NCBI RefSeq assembly: GCF_900299535.1
Contig: NZ_OMKE01000058.1
Location: 1 to 64,000, forward strand
Reading direction: 5' to 3'
Source: Aquimarina aquimarini
Lineage (GTDB): Bacteria; Bacteroidota; Bacteroidia; Flavobacteriales; Flavobacteriaceae
Length of the DNA: 64,000 nt
Made by a program: the position numbers and the translations under genes. Below the pieces are notes generated by a model. The model saw only the letters and a program-made list of their open reading frames with translations, was not told the DNA's origin and ran no database searches. Shown here one piece after another: positions 45,179 through 53,520 of this stretch. Positions within the stretch are counted from its first letter, which is position 1, and every line of letters starts with the position of its first letter.

Positions 45179-45186
45179 TAATTTTG
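45179..45186 (+). promoter_or_regulatory. Predicted -7 box of the AhpD-like gene
   Basis: TAATTTTG matches TANNTTTG exactly and ends 28 bases before the ATG. No -33 TTG at the usual distance. Confidence 0.45.
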
Positions 45187-45214
45187 TGGTATTAATATAT
45201 AAAAACACATTATT

Positions 45215-45667
45215 ATGAGTACAAAAAGGATTAATATTTATCAAGTAACCCCAGAATATTACAAACCATTACTAGAATTAGATAAAATGTTAAGAGAAAA
45301 ATCTCTTACAACCACAGAATTATTATTAATCTATATTCGAGGTTCGCAAATTAATGGTTGCGCATTTTGCATACAATATCATATCAAAGAAGCAATAGAG
45401 CTAGGAGAAAAACAATATAGAATTCATGCATTATCAGCGTGGGAAGATGCTCCTTTTTTCACAACAGAAGAGCAACTTATTCTTAAAATGACAGAAGAAG
45501 TTACTCTAATTGCAGATGCAGGGCTATCAGATATAACATATAAAAAAGCAATACAAGTATTGGGTGAAACAAAAGTAGTAGATGTACTTATGGCGATTAC
45601 TTGTATAAATGCATGGAATAGAATGGGTAGAGCTACTTTATTAGTTCCAGATAAATCTCAGGATTAA
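45215..45667 (+). CDS. Carboxymuconolactone decarboxylase/AhpD-like protein
   Basis: A 150-residue helical protein of the AhpD/CMD superfamily. The active-site motif is visible as GCAFCIQYHIKEAIELG, with the redox pair C-x-x-C followed by a histidine four positions on. The C-terminal helix ITCINAWNRMGRATL fits the family. Such proteins act as peroxidase partners or thiol-based enzymes in the cytosol; the physiological substrate is not readable. It has its own promoter box, and the YciI-like gene follows 122 bases later. Confidence 0.88.
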   Translation: MSTKRINIYQVTPEYYKPLLELDKMLREKSLTTTELLLIYIRGSQINGCAFCIQYHIKEAIELGEKQYRIHALSAWEDAPFFTTEEQLILKMTEEVTLIADAGLSDITYKKAIQVLGETKVVDVLMAITCINAWNRMGRATLLVPDKSQD

Positions 45668-45789
45668 GAAAGGTTACTTTTTCTTAAACTAATACTACAT
45701 TTGGAATATATATGCTGTTTTTTGTAAATGAAAAATGAATGTATTATTTTATACAGATTAGTGAAATTATAAAAACTTGAAGAAGTAGT

Positions 45790-46074
45790 ATGTATATTAT
45801 TAATATAACCTATAAAGTGCCATTAACAAAAATTGATAGTTATCTAAACGATCATATTATTTTTTTAAAAGAACAGTATCATTTAGGTCATTTTTTGGCT
45901 TCTGGAAGAAAAGAACCGAGAAATGGAGGCATTATCTTGTCTACTGTAGACAAGAAAGAAGCATTGTTAGATATATTAGAGAAAGACCCATTTAAGATTC
46001 ATGATCTTGCAGATTACGAATTAATAGAGTTTATTCCAGCAATGACCTCTAAAGAAATGGAATTTTTGTTGTAG
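45790..46074 (+). CDS. YciI-like protein
   Basis: A 94-residue single-domain protein of the YCII-related ferredoxin-like fold. It opens IINITYKVPLTKIDSYLNDHIIFLKEQY, has the family's glycine-rich strand (FLASGRKEPRNGGIILS) and ends DPFKIHDLADYELIEFIP. Conserved His21 in the first helix is the residue usually proposed for catalysis. Function in this organism is unknown. It is followed by a bidirectional terminator. Confidence 0.8.
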   Translation: MYIINITYKVPLTKIDSYLNDHIIFLKEQYHLGHFLASGRKEPRNGGIILSTVDKKEALLDILEKDPFKIHDLADYELIEFIPAMTSKEMEFLL

Positions 46075-46091
46075 CACTAAAGATAGTATGA

Positions 46092-46130
46092 AAAAATCCT
46101 CCTTCACAATTTAATTGTGTCGGAGGATTT
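46092..46130. terminator. Bidirectional terminator
   Basis: AAATCCTCC (46094-46102) pairs with GGAGGATTT (46122-46130), with an inner ACAATT/AATTGT stem and flanking A and T runs. It lies between the convergent YciI-like gene and the chitinase gene. Confidence 0.75.
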
Positions 46131-46211
46131 AACAATCAAAAACTAATTTTTAATACTATTTTTTGTTTTGAAAAAAGGCTATAGGGGAAGCTTTCAAAAC
46201 GATATCTTGTG

Positions 46212-48140
46212 TTAATTACAAGTTCCTATGGTTTTCCACCAATGCTCACCACTACCTGGGGTAATCCATAAAGGACCAGTTTGTGCTTCGTATAGAGTAC
46301 CTTGGTATACTGCACGATCTCCTTGGTTATAGATAGATGGATATGGAGCCCAATTTGCTACACCAGCACAAGAACCTCCACCACCAGAAGGAGTAATAGT
46401 AATTGATACTCCAGTAGAAGTAGTCGTTGCATTTTCATTATCGGTAGCAACTGCGGTTAGATTATAACTCCCCACAGGAGCATTAGCCCAAGAATAACTA
46501 TAAGGGCTACTTGTATCCTCACCAAGTTTTGTATTACCTTGATAGAATTCAACCTTGCTTACAGAACCGTCAAAATCAGATGCACTTGCTGTAATACTGA
46601 TTGTTTGTCCTTGGGTTACGCTTTGATTATTTGTAGGAGATGTAATTGATACTATAGGTGCTTGGTTATTACCACCACTAGTAGTCACCGTTACTGATAC
46701 AACAGCAGATGTAGCTGTAGCAGTAGCATTATCTGTTGCGACAGCGGTTAGGTTGTAACTTCCCACAGGAGCATTAGCCCAAGAATAACTATAAGGGCTA
46801 GAGGTATCTTCTCCCAGTTTTGTATTTCCTTGAAAGAATTCAACCTTACTTATAGATCCATCGGTATCAGAAGCATTTGCTGTAATATTGATAGTTTGTC
46901 CCTGAGTTACACTCTGATTATTTGTTGGAGACGTTATAGATACAGAAGGAAGTTGATTACCATCGCCTGGATAAGGAGAAAGCGGGTAATTTTCTGCATT
47001 AGCAATAGCTTGAGATTGCGATACACCACTTAATATCTGACTAGATATGTATAAATATCCATAAGCAGAAGATGAGGTGTTACCCAATAATAATTGCCAT
47101 ATCATGACACCATGATTAGCAGTATTATTTACAGCAATGTGGGCTGATAAATCAGCTACAGTTTGGTAGGTATATTCATAATATGGCCCCCATGGTTCAT
47201 TCGGATAATGTACCCCGGCAGCAATAGAAAAACCATATCTATCTGCATAGTATTTGTATGCATCGTACATAATTTTTCTGTTACTAGCAGCCCCTGTATT
47301 ATATCCTTGATAAGCAATAAGATCTATTTTATCACCAACAGCTTCCATTACAGGGATCATATGTCCTGTAGTAGCAAATCCATATAAACTAATTGCTTGA
47401 TTAGGAGTAGTCGCATTATACAAATTAGCATCAGATTCTCCTGTAACAGCATTTCTTTTACTGTATGCATAAGGAGAAGCAGGGTCATCATTGTTTTGAC
47501 CGCCTAAGGCTCCAACTCCAGCAGGGGCACAAGCAATTAGATATTGCCCTTTTGGCATGATTGCTCTTGATTTTGTAAAGAATTCGATAAACCGTTGTAC
47601 ATTAACAGGGTTACCAATTGTAGCAAAGCTACCATTAGGCTCAAAATCCCAGTCAATACCTTCAAATCCCATGTCATCTACCAAATCTTTGATTTGTTGG
47701 TAATTAATGTCATAAGCCGCATTAGAACCCCAGTAGGTTTCTCCACCAATAGATAGAATTACTTTGATTCCTTTTGACTTCAATGCAGCAACAGATTCCC
47801 TTAGAGTTTCTCCTCCGTAAGGAGTTTGTATTCCTGTACCCGTTATATCCAGAGATCCTTTTTGATATCTAAGATTAGGTCTAGCAAATGCTAAAAAAAC
47901 ATGAGTTACATGGGTAGGGATATCTCTAAGTGTCGACCCCTTTCCTGGTTCTGCCCAACTCTCTGACCAGGAAGGAAAATATCCTAGTACAATAGGTTTG
48001 GTTAAAGCGGTTTTGCCGACCGAATTTGATACAGAATCTTGAGGTTCCAGAACTTCGTCCTCAACTAAGTTTTCATTTGTACACGAAAATAAAAATACAT
48101 GTACAAGCAAAACAATTGTCAACTTTTTAAATAAGTCCAT
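46212..48140 (-). CDS. GH18 chitinase with Ig-like repeats and CBM5/12
   Basis: A 642-residue secreted chitinase that cuts chitin internally. The lipobox LFSC gives Cys20. The GH18 barrel spans about 47-375, with a substrate strand VILSIGGETYWG and the catalytic motif EGIDWDFE (E160, D163, D165, catalytic acid E167); the first acidic residue is Glu instead of the common Asp. Two nearly identical Ig-like modules follow (about 395-580, each opening SITSPTNNQSVTQGQT). The C-terminus (from about residue 590, ANWAPYPSIYNQGDRAVYQG to HWWKTIG) is a CBM5/12 chitin-binding module with its tryptophans. It is the last gene of the six-gene chitin operon, 50 bases after the hexosaminidase gene. Confidence 0.92.
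   Translation of the reverse strand: MDLFKKLTIVLLVHVFLFSCTNENLVEDEVLEPQDSVSNSVGKTALTKPIVLGYFPSWSESWAEPGKGSTLRDIPTHVTHVFLAFARPNLRYQKGSLDITGTGIQTPYGGETLRESVAALKSKGIKVILSIGGETYWGSNAAYDINYQQIKDLVDDMGFEGIDWDFEPNGSFATIGNPVNVQRFIEFFTKSRAIMPKGQYLIACAPAGVGALGGQNNDDPASPYAYSKRNAVTGESDANLYNATTPNQAISLYGFATTGHMIPVMEAVGDKIDLIAYQGYNTGAASNRKIMYDAYKYYADRYGFSIAAGVHYPNEPWGPYYEYTYQTVADLSAHIAVNNTANHGVMIWQLLLGNTSSSAYGYLYISSQILSGVSQSQAIANAENYPLSPYPGDGNQLPSVSITSPTNNQSVTQGQTINITANASDTDGSISKVEFFQGNTKLGEDTSSPYSYSWANAPVGSYNLTAVATDNATATATSAVVSVTVTTSGGNNQAPIVSITSPTNNQSVTQGQTISITASASDFDGSVSKVEFYQGNTKLGEDTSSPYSYSWANAPVGSYNLTAVATDNENATTTSTGVSITITPSGGGGSCAGVANWAPYPSIYNQGDRAVYQGTLYEAQTGPLWITPGSGEHWWKTIGTCN
46400..46975. repeat. 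Tandem 291-bp coding repeat (Ig-like modules)
   Basis: Two copies of the Ig-like module in the GH18 gene, period 291 bp (97 codons). Long stretches are nearly identical, for instance from 46471 and from 46762. The high DNA identity indicates recent duplication or gene conversion. Confidence 0.8.
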
Positions 48141-48190
48141 AATGTTTAAATTTAAGAGTTTGTGAATATGGCTGAAGAGAGTACCTCCTT

Positions 48191-50485
48191 TTAATGAAAA
48201 ATCATATTTTCATCAACTTCCCGGTAATCTTCTTCAGAAGCTTTTCTATATTTTAGTTCGACAGTATTCCAATCTGTTGCCCAGCCTTTGGCAATGTTAT
48301 TTAGATATACAATCTTTAGTTTATGTTTTCCTTTTTGTAATGCAATAGAGCTTTCTATAGGATGTTTTTTTAGAGGAGTGTTATAATCAAGTACTAATTG
48401 TCCTGCGATCCATACCTGATCTTGTGCACTAGCAAAATAGTATACCCCATCTTCAGGAATATCTATATACCCATCTAGAAAAACAGCTTTGAAATTATCT
48501 TTGTTAAGCTCATGACCCCAATCATATGTAGTATTAGCATCTTTGATTTTTGTGATTGCTGATGTACGTATGTTGGTTGTATCTTTTATTTCTGTAATAT
48601 TTGTAAAATATCCTTTTACCTCCTTCATTAATAATCCCTTTGATTCTTTTGAAAGAATTACAGGAGCTATAGGTTTCTCTTTTACTACTGATATTTTTCT
48701 TATAGCACTCATTTTACCATTTTTTAGGATAGAGGCTATTCTAAGGTCTGTATTTTTGGTGAAATTTAATGTGTCTGTATATACATTACTGTTAGCATCA
48801 GGATTAGTTCCATCTGTAGTATATACCATTTTTACAGGGTGCGTTGTTGTAAATGATACACCTACACTATCTATAAAAGCAATCTTATTAGATGTTGGTC
48901 CTTCTGGTAGAGGTATATGATACTCTATATTGTTATAATCTAATAGGTTGTATACCTCGTGTAATCTATTTAAGAAGTCATCATATTTTTTGTTTTCTTT
49001 CTGAGTCCAAGTAGTTTCTGCTATTGCGATGATACGTGGATATAATAGATATTCTATAGTTTCATCTTTATAGGTATACTCGGTCCAGACATTTCCTTGT
49101 GCCCCTAGAATATGTTTTTTCTTATCCTCTTCAATTTCTTTAGGTATAGGATCATAGGTGTATACTTTCTCTAATGGAATATATCCTCCAAAAGCTAGTG
49201 GCTCTACTTTGAAATCTCCTTGATAGAAATTAAAATAACAAAATTTTGCAGGAGTCATAATAACATCGTGTCCTTTGTTGGCAGCTTTAATACCACCTTC
49301 TTCACCTTGCCAGGACATAATATTTGTTGTAGGGGTAATACCCCCCTCTAAAATCTCATCCCATCCAATCATTTTTTTCTGATATTTAGATAAGATTTTT
49401 TCTACGCGAGACATAAAATAACTTTGAAGTTCATTCTCATCTTTAAGACCTTCACGTTTTTTTAGATCTTGGCACAAAGGCGAATCTTTCCATTGATCTT
49501 TAGGAACTTCATCTCCTCCCATATGATAATATTCATAAGGGAATAATACAGAAAGTTCTTTGACCACATCTTCTATAAAACTATATGTTTCTTCTTTTCC
49601 TGCACAAAGGATGCTAGATTCTACACCCCATAAATTTCGTACCTCATAGTTGTCTTTATGACAAGAAAGTTCAGGATATGCAGCTAAAATTGCAATAGCA
49701 TGACCAGGAGTATCAAATTCAGGAATAACATCTATGAATCGTTCTTTAGCATATTGAACCACTTCTTTGATTTCTTCTTGAGTATAATAACCCTCATGAA
49801 ACGAACCATCATTATTTTTTCTCTTTGATCCTATCTCAGTAAGTTTAGGGTACTTTTTAATTTCTATTCTCCAACCTTGATCATCGGTCAAATGCCAGTG
49901 AAATTTATTGATTTTAAACAAGGCTAATATATCAAGTTGTTTTTTTATAAAATCGATAGAGAAAAAGTGCCTGGAAACATCAAGATGCATACCTCTCCAT
50001 ACAAATCGAGGTTTGTCATTAATTTCTACAGCTTGTATTTTTATAGGGAGAACCATGGTATCACTTTCATATAACGGAAGAAGCTGTAAGAAAGTTTGCA
50101 AACCATAAAATAAACCTTTATCGGTCTTAGCTTTTATTTGTATTCCCTGTTCTTCTATAGATAAATGGTATTCTTCATCACCAAAATTTGATGTACCTTC
50201 TTTTGTTAATTTGATACTGTTTTTAACGGTGGTATCTGTACTTACAGAAAAAGTGAGATTAGCTACCGTTTTAATTTTTTCGATAAAAAAATTAGCAACC
50301 ATTTTTGAAGATGCATCACTACATACAAAAACAGTCTCTTTGGTAAGTTCAAAATACCCTTGTTTGGTATTTGTTATTAGTGGCTTGGGAGTGACACTTA
50401 AAGATTTATTGATAGGAGAGGAGGTATCAGGGCTTTTACAAGCCATGATCATTAAAAATAGAAATGGTACGATTCTTAAATTCAT
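48191..50485 (-). CDS. GH20 beta-N-acetylhexosaminidase lipoprotein
   Basis: A 764-residue enzyme that removes GlcNAc from chitin oligomers, probably in the periplasm. The lipobox LMIMAC gives Cys16. An N-terminal GH20b domain (about 30-150) precedes the catalytic barrel (about 155-500), with WRGMHLDVSRHFF, FHWHLTDDQGWR and the catalytic pair D325-E326 in HMGGDEVP. Residues about 540-620 look like a chitobiase C-terminal/FN3 unit (VYTTDGTNPDANSNVYTD). The last 130 residues are PA14-like (DIPEDGVYYFASAQDQVWI). Its start codon overlaps the stop of the kinase gene by one base, so the two are translationally coupled. Confidence 0.93.
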   Translation of the reverse strand: MNLRIVPFLFLMIMACKSPDTSSPINKSLSVTPKPLITNTKQGYFELTKETVFVCSDASSKMVANFFIEKIKTVANLTFSVSTDTTVKNSIKLTKEGTSNFGDEEYHLSIEEQGIQIKAKTDKGLFYGLQTFLQLLPLYESDTMVLPIKIQAVEINDKPRFVWRGMHLDVSRHFFSIDFIKKQLDILALFKINKFHWHLTDDQGWRIEIKKYPKLTEIGSKRKNNDGSFHEGYYTQEEIKEVVQYAKERFIDVIPEFDTPGHAIAILAAYPELSCHKDNYEVRNLWGVESSILCAGKEETYSFIEDVVKELSVLFPYEYYHMGGDEVPKDQWKDSPLCQDLKKREGLKDENELQSYFMSRVEKILSKYQKKMIGWDEILEGGITPTTNIMSWQGEEGGIKAANKGHDVIMTPAKFCYFNFYQGDFKVEPLAFGGYIPLEKVYTYDPIPKEIEEDKKKHILGAQGNVWTEYTYKDETIEYLLYPRIIAIAETTWTQKENKKYDDFLNRLHEVYNLLDYNNIEYHIPLPEGPTSNKIAFIDSVGVSFTTTHPVKMVYTTDGTNPDANSNVYTDTLNFTKNTDLRIASILKNGKMSAIRKISVVKEKPIAPVILSKESKGLLMKEVKGYFTNITEIKDTTNIRTSAITKIKDANTTYDWGHELNKDNFKAVFLDGYIDIPEDGVYYFASAQDQVWIAGQLVLDYNTPLKKHPIESSIALQKGKHKLKIVYLNNIAKGWATDWNTVELKYRKASEEDYREVDENMIFH

Positions 50486-51345
50486 TATTGACTAATTTTT
50501 TGTGTGGTAATATGACTAACTACTTGATCTATTGGTTTTTTTACAAAACTCTTTACTCGATATCCTTGGTTGTCTAGTAATGTTTTTATAATATCTTGTG
50601 AATAATAGGCTACAGAGCCTACAAAATGTATGGGGTGTTGAGATAATTCTTTTTTATAATGAAAGAGGTAGGTGTCGATAAAATCAGAAATACCTTGATG
50701 TAATACACTTTCTATATAAGTGTTACCTCTATTTCTAAAAATAAACTGAACATAAGAAGCTAAATATTTATTAGGATGATTGGCTGTATATAATTTATCC
50801 AAAAGTTGGTCTATTTCTGAAGCATAATCATTTTTAAAGAGTAATGCTATATCAGACGGCATTTTACCTAAGAAATAATCTTTGATTATTTTTTTACCCA
50901 AATAGTTGCCACTACCTTCATCAGCAAGAAGATATCCTAATGCAGGAAATTTTTGAATGACTTTTTTTCCATCAAAAAAACAACAGTTTGTTCCTGTTCC
51001 TAGTATGCATACAATGCCTGGTTTGGTTGTTGTAGCTTTTACAGCACCTATGATGTCTTCCTCAATTGTTATTGATTTTACATTCTCGAATATAGATCGT
51101 AATACTTGATCTATTTTTTTTTGACAATCAATTTGACCACAACCTGCACCATAAAAATGAATCTCACTAATCAATTTGCTTTTTTGAGGTATTACATCAG
51201 CATTCTTTATGATATCTATGATAGTGTCATCAGAAAGTAAAAAAGGGTTTATACCTTGAGTTTGGGTTTTATGAATGATTTCACCATTTTCTTTGGTAAG
51301 AACCCAGTCACATTTTGTAGAGCCACTATCTGCAAATAATATCAT
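50485..51345 (-). CDS. BadF/BadG-type N-acetylglucosamine kinase
   Basis: A 286-residue cytosolic kinase of the ASKHA fold. The phosphate-binding loop is FADSGSTKCDWVLTKENG, the second glycine motif is CILGTGTNCCFFDGKK, and the adenosine region includes LADEGSGNYLGK, all typical of the BadF/GlcNAc-kinase family. It would phosphorylate imported GlcNAc at C6 (ATP-dependent), feeding the NagB fusion upstream. Its stop codon overlaps the start of the GH20 gene. In this family mannosamine or glucosamine may also be accepted; chitin context favours GlcNAc. Confidence 0.85.
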   Translation of the reverse strand: MILFADSGSTKCDWVLTKENGEIIHKTQTQGINPFLLSDDTIIDIIKNADVIPQKSKLISEIHFYGAGCGQIDCQKKIDQVLRSIFENVKSITIEEDIIGAVKATTTKPGIVCILGTGTNCCFFDGKKVIQKFPALGYLLADEGSGNYLGKKIIKDYFLGKMPSDIALLFKNDYASEIDQLLDKLYTANHPNKYLASYVQFIFRNRGNTYIESVLHQGISDFIDTYLFHYKKELSQHPIHFVGSVAYYSQDIIKTLLDNQGYRVKSFVKKPIDQVVSHITTQKISQ

Positions 51346-51403
51346 TTTAAATAATTTGTTTTTTTATTGTATTGAAGGAAGGTAAAAAGAAGGCTTTTTT
51401 TTA

Positions 51404-51440
51404 AGAATCCCTTTCTTCGAGTGTTGAAGAAAGGGATTCT
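51404..51440 (-). other. 14-bp perfect hairpin between nagB and kinase genes
   Basis: AGAATCCCTTTCTT (51404-51417) and AAGAAAGGGATTCT (51427-51440) pair perfectly around a 9-nt loop. On the minus strand it is followed by an A run, not a U run, so it is not a standard terminator for this operon. It could protect or delimit transcript ends. Confidence 0.6.
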
Positions 51441-51477
51441 CATGCAAAAATTTATCTAACAAAAAGCATATTAATTT

Positions 51478-53394
51478 TTAAAAGATATATCTTTTAAAAG
51501 CTTCAATGGCTTCATAATCTGCAAGACCTAGCTTATCATATAGCTCTGCCGTATTTCTATTTCTTTCACGTGCTCTTAACCAGAATTCTCGAGAATCTTC
51601 ACCTTGAAACATTACTCTATCTTTTTGAGACTGGTGATATAAAATAGCATTTGTCTTTTTGCTCACTTCATGCGGACTTAACGGTACGGCCATTTCAATT
51701 TCAGAAACATCCCATTCTTGCCAAGCACCTCTATAAAGCCATACCCAGCAATCATTCATAAAATCTATAGTTTTTAAGTTTTTGACTGCATTAAAAATCG
51801 CATCCAGACATACCTTATGAGTTCCATGAGGGTCAGCAAGATCCCCAGCAGCATATATTTGGTGAGGTTTTATCTTTTTGATAATATCTTCTGTGATTTT
51901 TATATCCTCTTCTCCAAGAGGTTTTTTCATGATTTTTCCAGTTTCATAAAATGGAAGATCAAGGAAATGAACTTTTTCATCATCTAATCCAAAATATCGA
52001 GTTGCCCCAACAGATTCCATTCTTCGTATCAATCCTTTGATTTTTCTAACTTCTAGAATATCAATATCTCCTTGATTTTTTGATCTAAGGAATTCGATAA
52101 CCTTTGTATAAGTATCATCATCTTTGTCAGAGTGGAAATTCTGAGCTACTTCAGCAAATTTTAAGGCTTCATCATCGGTAACAGCAATATTACCTGATGT
52201 TTGATAAACAACATGTACATCATGACCTTGATCAATTAACCTTAAAAAAGTTCCTCCCATTGATATCACATCATCGTCAGGGTGAGGACTAAAGATTAAG
52301 ACTCTCTTTTTTGCAGGTAATGCTCTTTCTGGTCTATTGGTGTCATCTGCATCAGGTTTTCCTCCTGGCCACCCTGTAATAGAGTGTTGTAAATTATTAA
52401 AGATTTTAATGTTTAGATCATAAGAAGACCCTTCAACAGCAAGAAGACCAGACATCCCATTGTCATTATAATCTTTATCAGTAAGTTTCAATACTGGTTT
52501 GTTAAGCTCTTGACTTAACCAGGTAACTGCCTTGAATTTTAATTGTTCATTCCAGATACATTGATCAACGACCCATGGTGTTTTGATACGAGTCAATTCT
52601 GAGGCCGCTTCATCATCTAGAATTATGGTTGTATTTTTATGTTGTTGTAAGAAAGATGCAGGAATATTTGATGTGATCTCTCCTTCTACGGTTTGTTTAA
52701 CAACAGAAGCTTTTTTGTGTCCCCATGCTAATAATAGTACTCTTTTAGATTTTAAAATAGTACTAATTCCCATTGTTACCGCTTTTTTAGGAACATGCTC
52801 TAGACCATTAAAGTCAGAAGCTGCATCTGTTCTGGTAACATGATCCAAAGTGATAATTCTGGTACCAGAATTTGGGTGAGATCCTGGCTCATTAAAACCA
52901 ATATGACCTGTTCTCCCAATTCCTAAAAGTTGAAAATCTAATCCACCATACTTTTTGATTTTCATTTCATAATCAATACAGTATTGATCCATTTCTTGAA
53001 GAGGAACCGTACCGTCGGGGATATTTATATTTTCGGGGTTGATATCAACATGATCAAATAAATGTTGATGCATAAAATGATAGTAACTCTGTTGATGAGA
53101 AGCATCCATAGGATGATATTCATCTAGGTTGAAAGTTACTACATTAGAAAAGCTCAACTCTCCAGAACGGTGTAGGCTTACTAATTCTTCATATACCTTT
53201 ATAGGCGAAGAACCTGTGGCCAAACCAAGCACGCAAGGTTTACCTTCTTGTTGTTTTTGTTTAATTAAGGTTGCAATTTCGTGTGCAACTAATTTTGAAG
53301 CAACCGATGAATCTGGAAATATTTCGTTATGAATTTTTTCAAACTTCGATTTTTCAAATTGTCCTACCTGTTTATATTCAATTTCCTGAATCAT
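51478..53394 (-). CDS. nagB: Glucosamine-6-phosphate deaminase fused to PIG-L deacetylase
   Basis: A 638-residue two-domain enzyme. Residues about 1-280 are NagB: the phosphate loop VLGLATGSSPIKVYEEL, the catalytic region FNLDEYHPMDASHQQSYYHF and LLGIGRTGHIGFNEPGS. Residues about 362-600 form a PIG-L/LmbE deacetylase domain with HPDDD (metal His and Asp, catalytic Asp) and DPHGTHKVCLDAI. NagB turns glucosamine-6-P into fructose-6-P and ammonia. The PIG-L domain may deacetylate GlcNAc-6-P first, standing in for NagA, which is not in the window; that is inference. This fusion occurs in other Bacteroidota as I recall. Confidence 0.9.
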   Translation of the reverse strand: MIQEIEYKQVGQFEKSKFEKIHNEIFPDSSVASKLVAHEIATLIKQKQQEGKPCVLGLATGSSPIKVYEELVSLHRSGELSFSNVVTFNLDEYHPMDASHQQSYYHFMHQHLFDHVDINPENINIPDGTVPLQEMDQYCIDYEMKIKKYGGLDFQLLGIGRTGHIGFNEPGSHPNSGTRIITLDHVTRTDAASDFNGLEHVPKKAVTMGISTILKSKRVLLLAWGHKKASVVKQTVEGEITSNIPASFLQQHKNTTIILDDEAASELTRIKTPWVVDQCIWNEQLKFKAVTWLSQELNKPVLKLTDKDYNDNGMSGLLAVEGSSYDLNIKIFNNLQHSITGWPGGKPDADDTNRPERALPAKKRVLIFSPHPDDDVISMGGTFLRLIDQGHDVHVVYQTSGNIAVTDDEALKFAEVAQNFHSDKDDDTYTKVIEFLRSKNQGDIDILEVRKIKGLIRRMESVGATRYFGLDDEKVHFLDLPFYETGKIMKKPLGEEDIKITEDIIKKIKPHQIYAAGDLADPHGTHKVCLDAIFNAVKNLKTIDFMNDCWVWLYRGAWQEWDVSEIEMAVPLSPHEVSKKTNAILYHQSQKDRVMFQGEDSREFWLRARERNRNTAELYDKLGLADYEAIEAFKRYIF

Positions 53395-53444
53395 TTTCTC
53401 AAGAGTTTGATCTGTTTTTGTTGTTTTTATTATTTCAAGGCTTT

Positions 53445-53493
53445 TGGTAAAAAAGAGATGGAGTTTATAGTTCCTATAGTATCCATCTCTTTT
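53445..53493 (-). terminator. Attenuator-like terminator after susD
   Basis: AAAAGAGATGGA (53451-53462) pairs perfectly with TCCATCTCTTTT (53482-53493). On the minus strand the stem runs into a U run (plus-strand A run from 53449). It lies between susD and nagB in the operon and would lower read-through, giving more SusC/SusD than downstream enzymes. Confidence 0.65.
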
Positions 53494-53520
53494 CTAATTA
53501 TTTATGGCTAACTCAAATTC

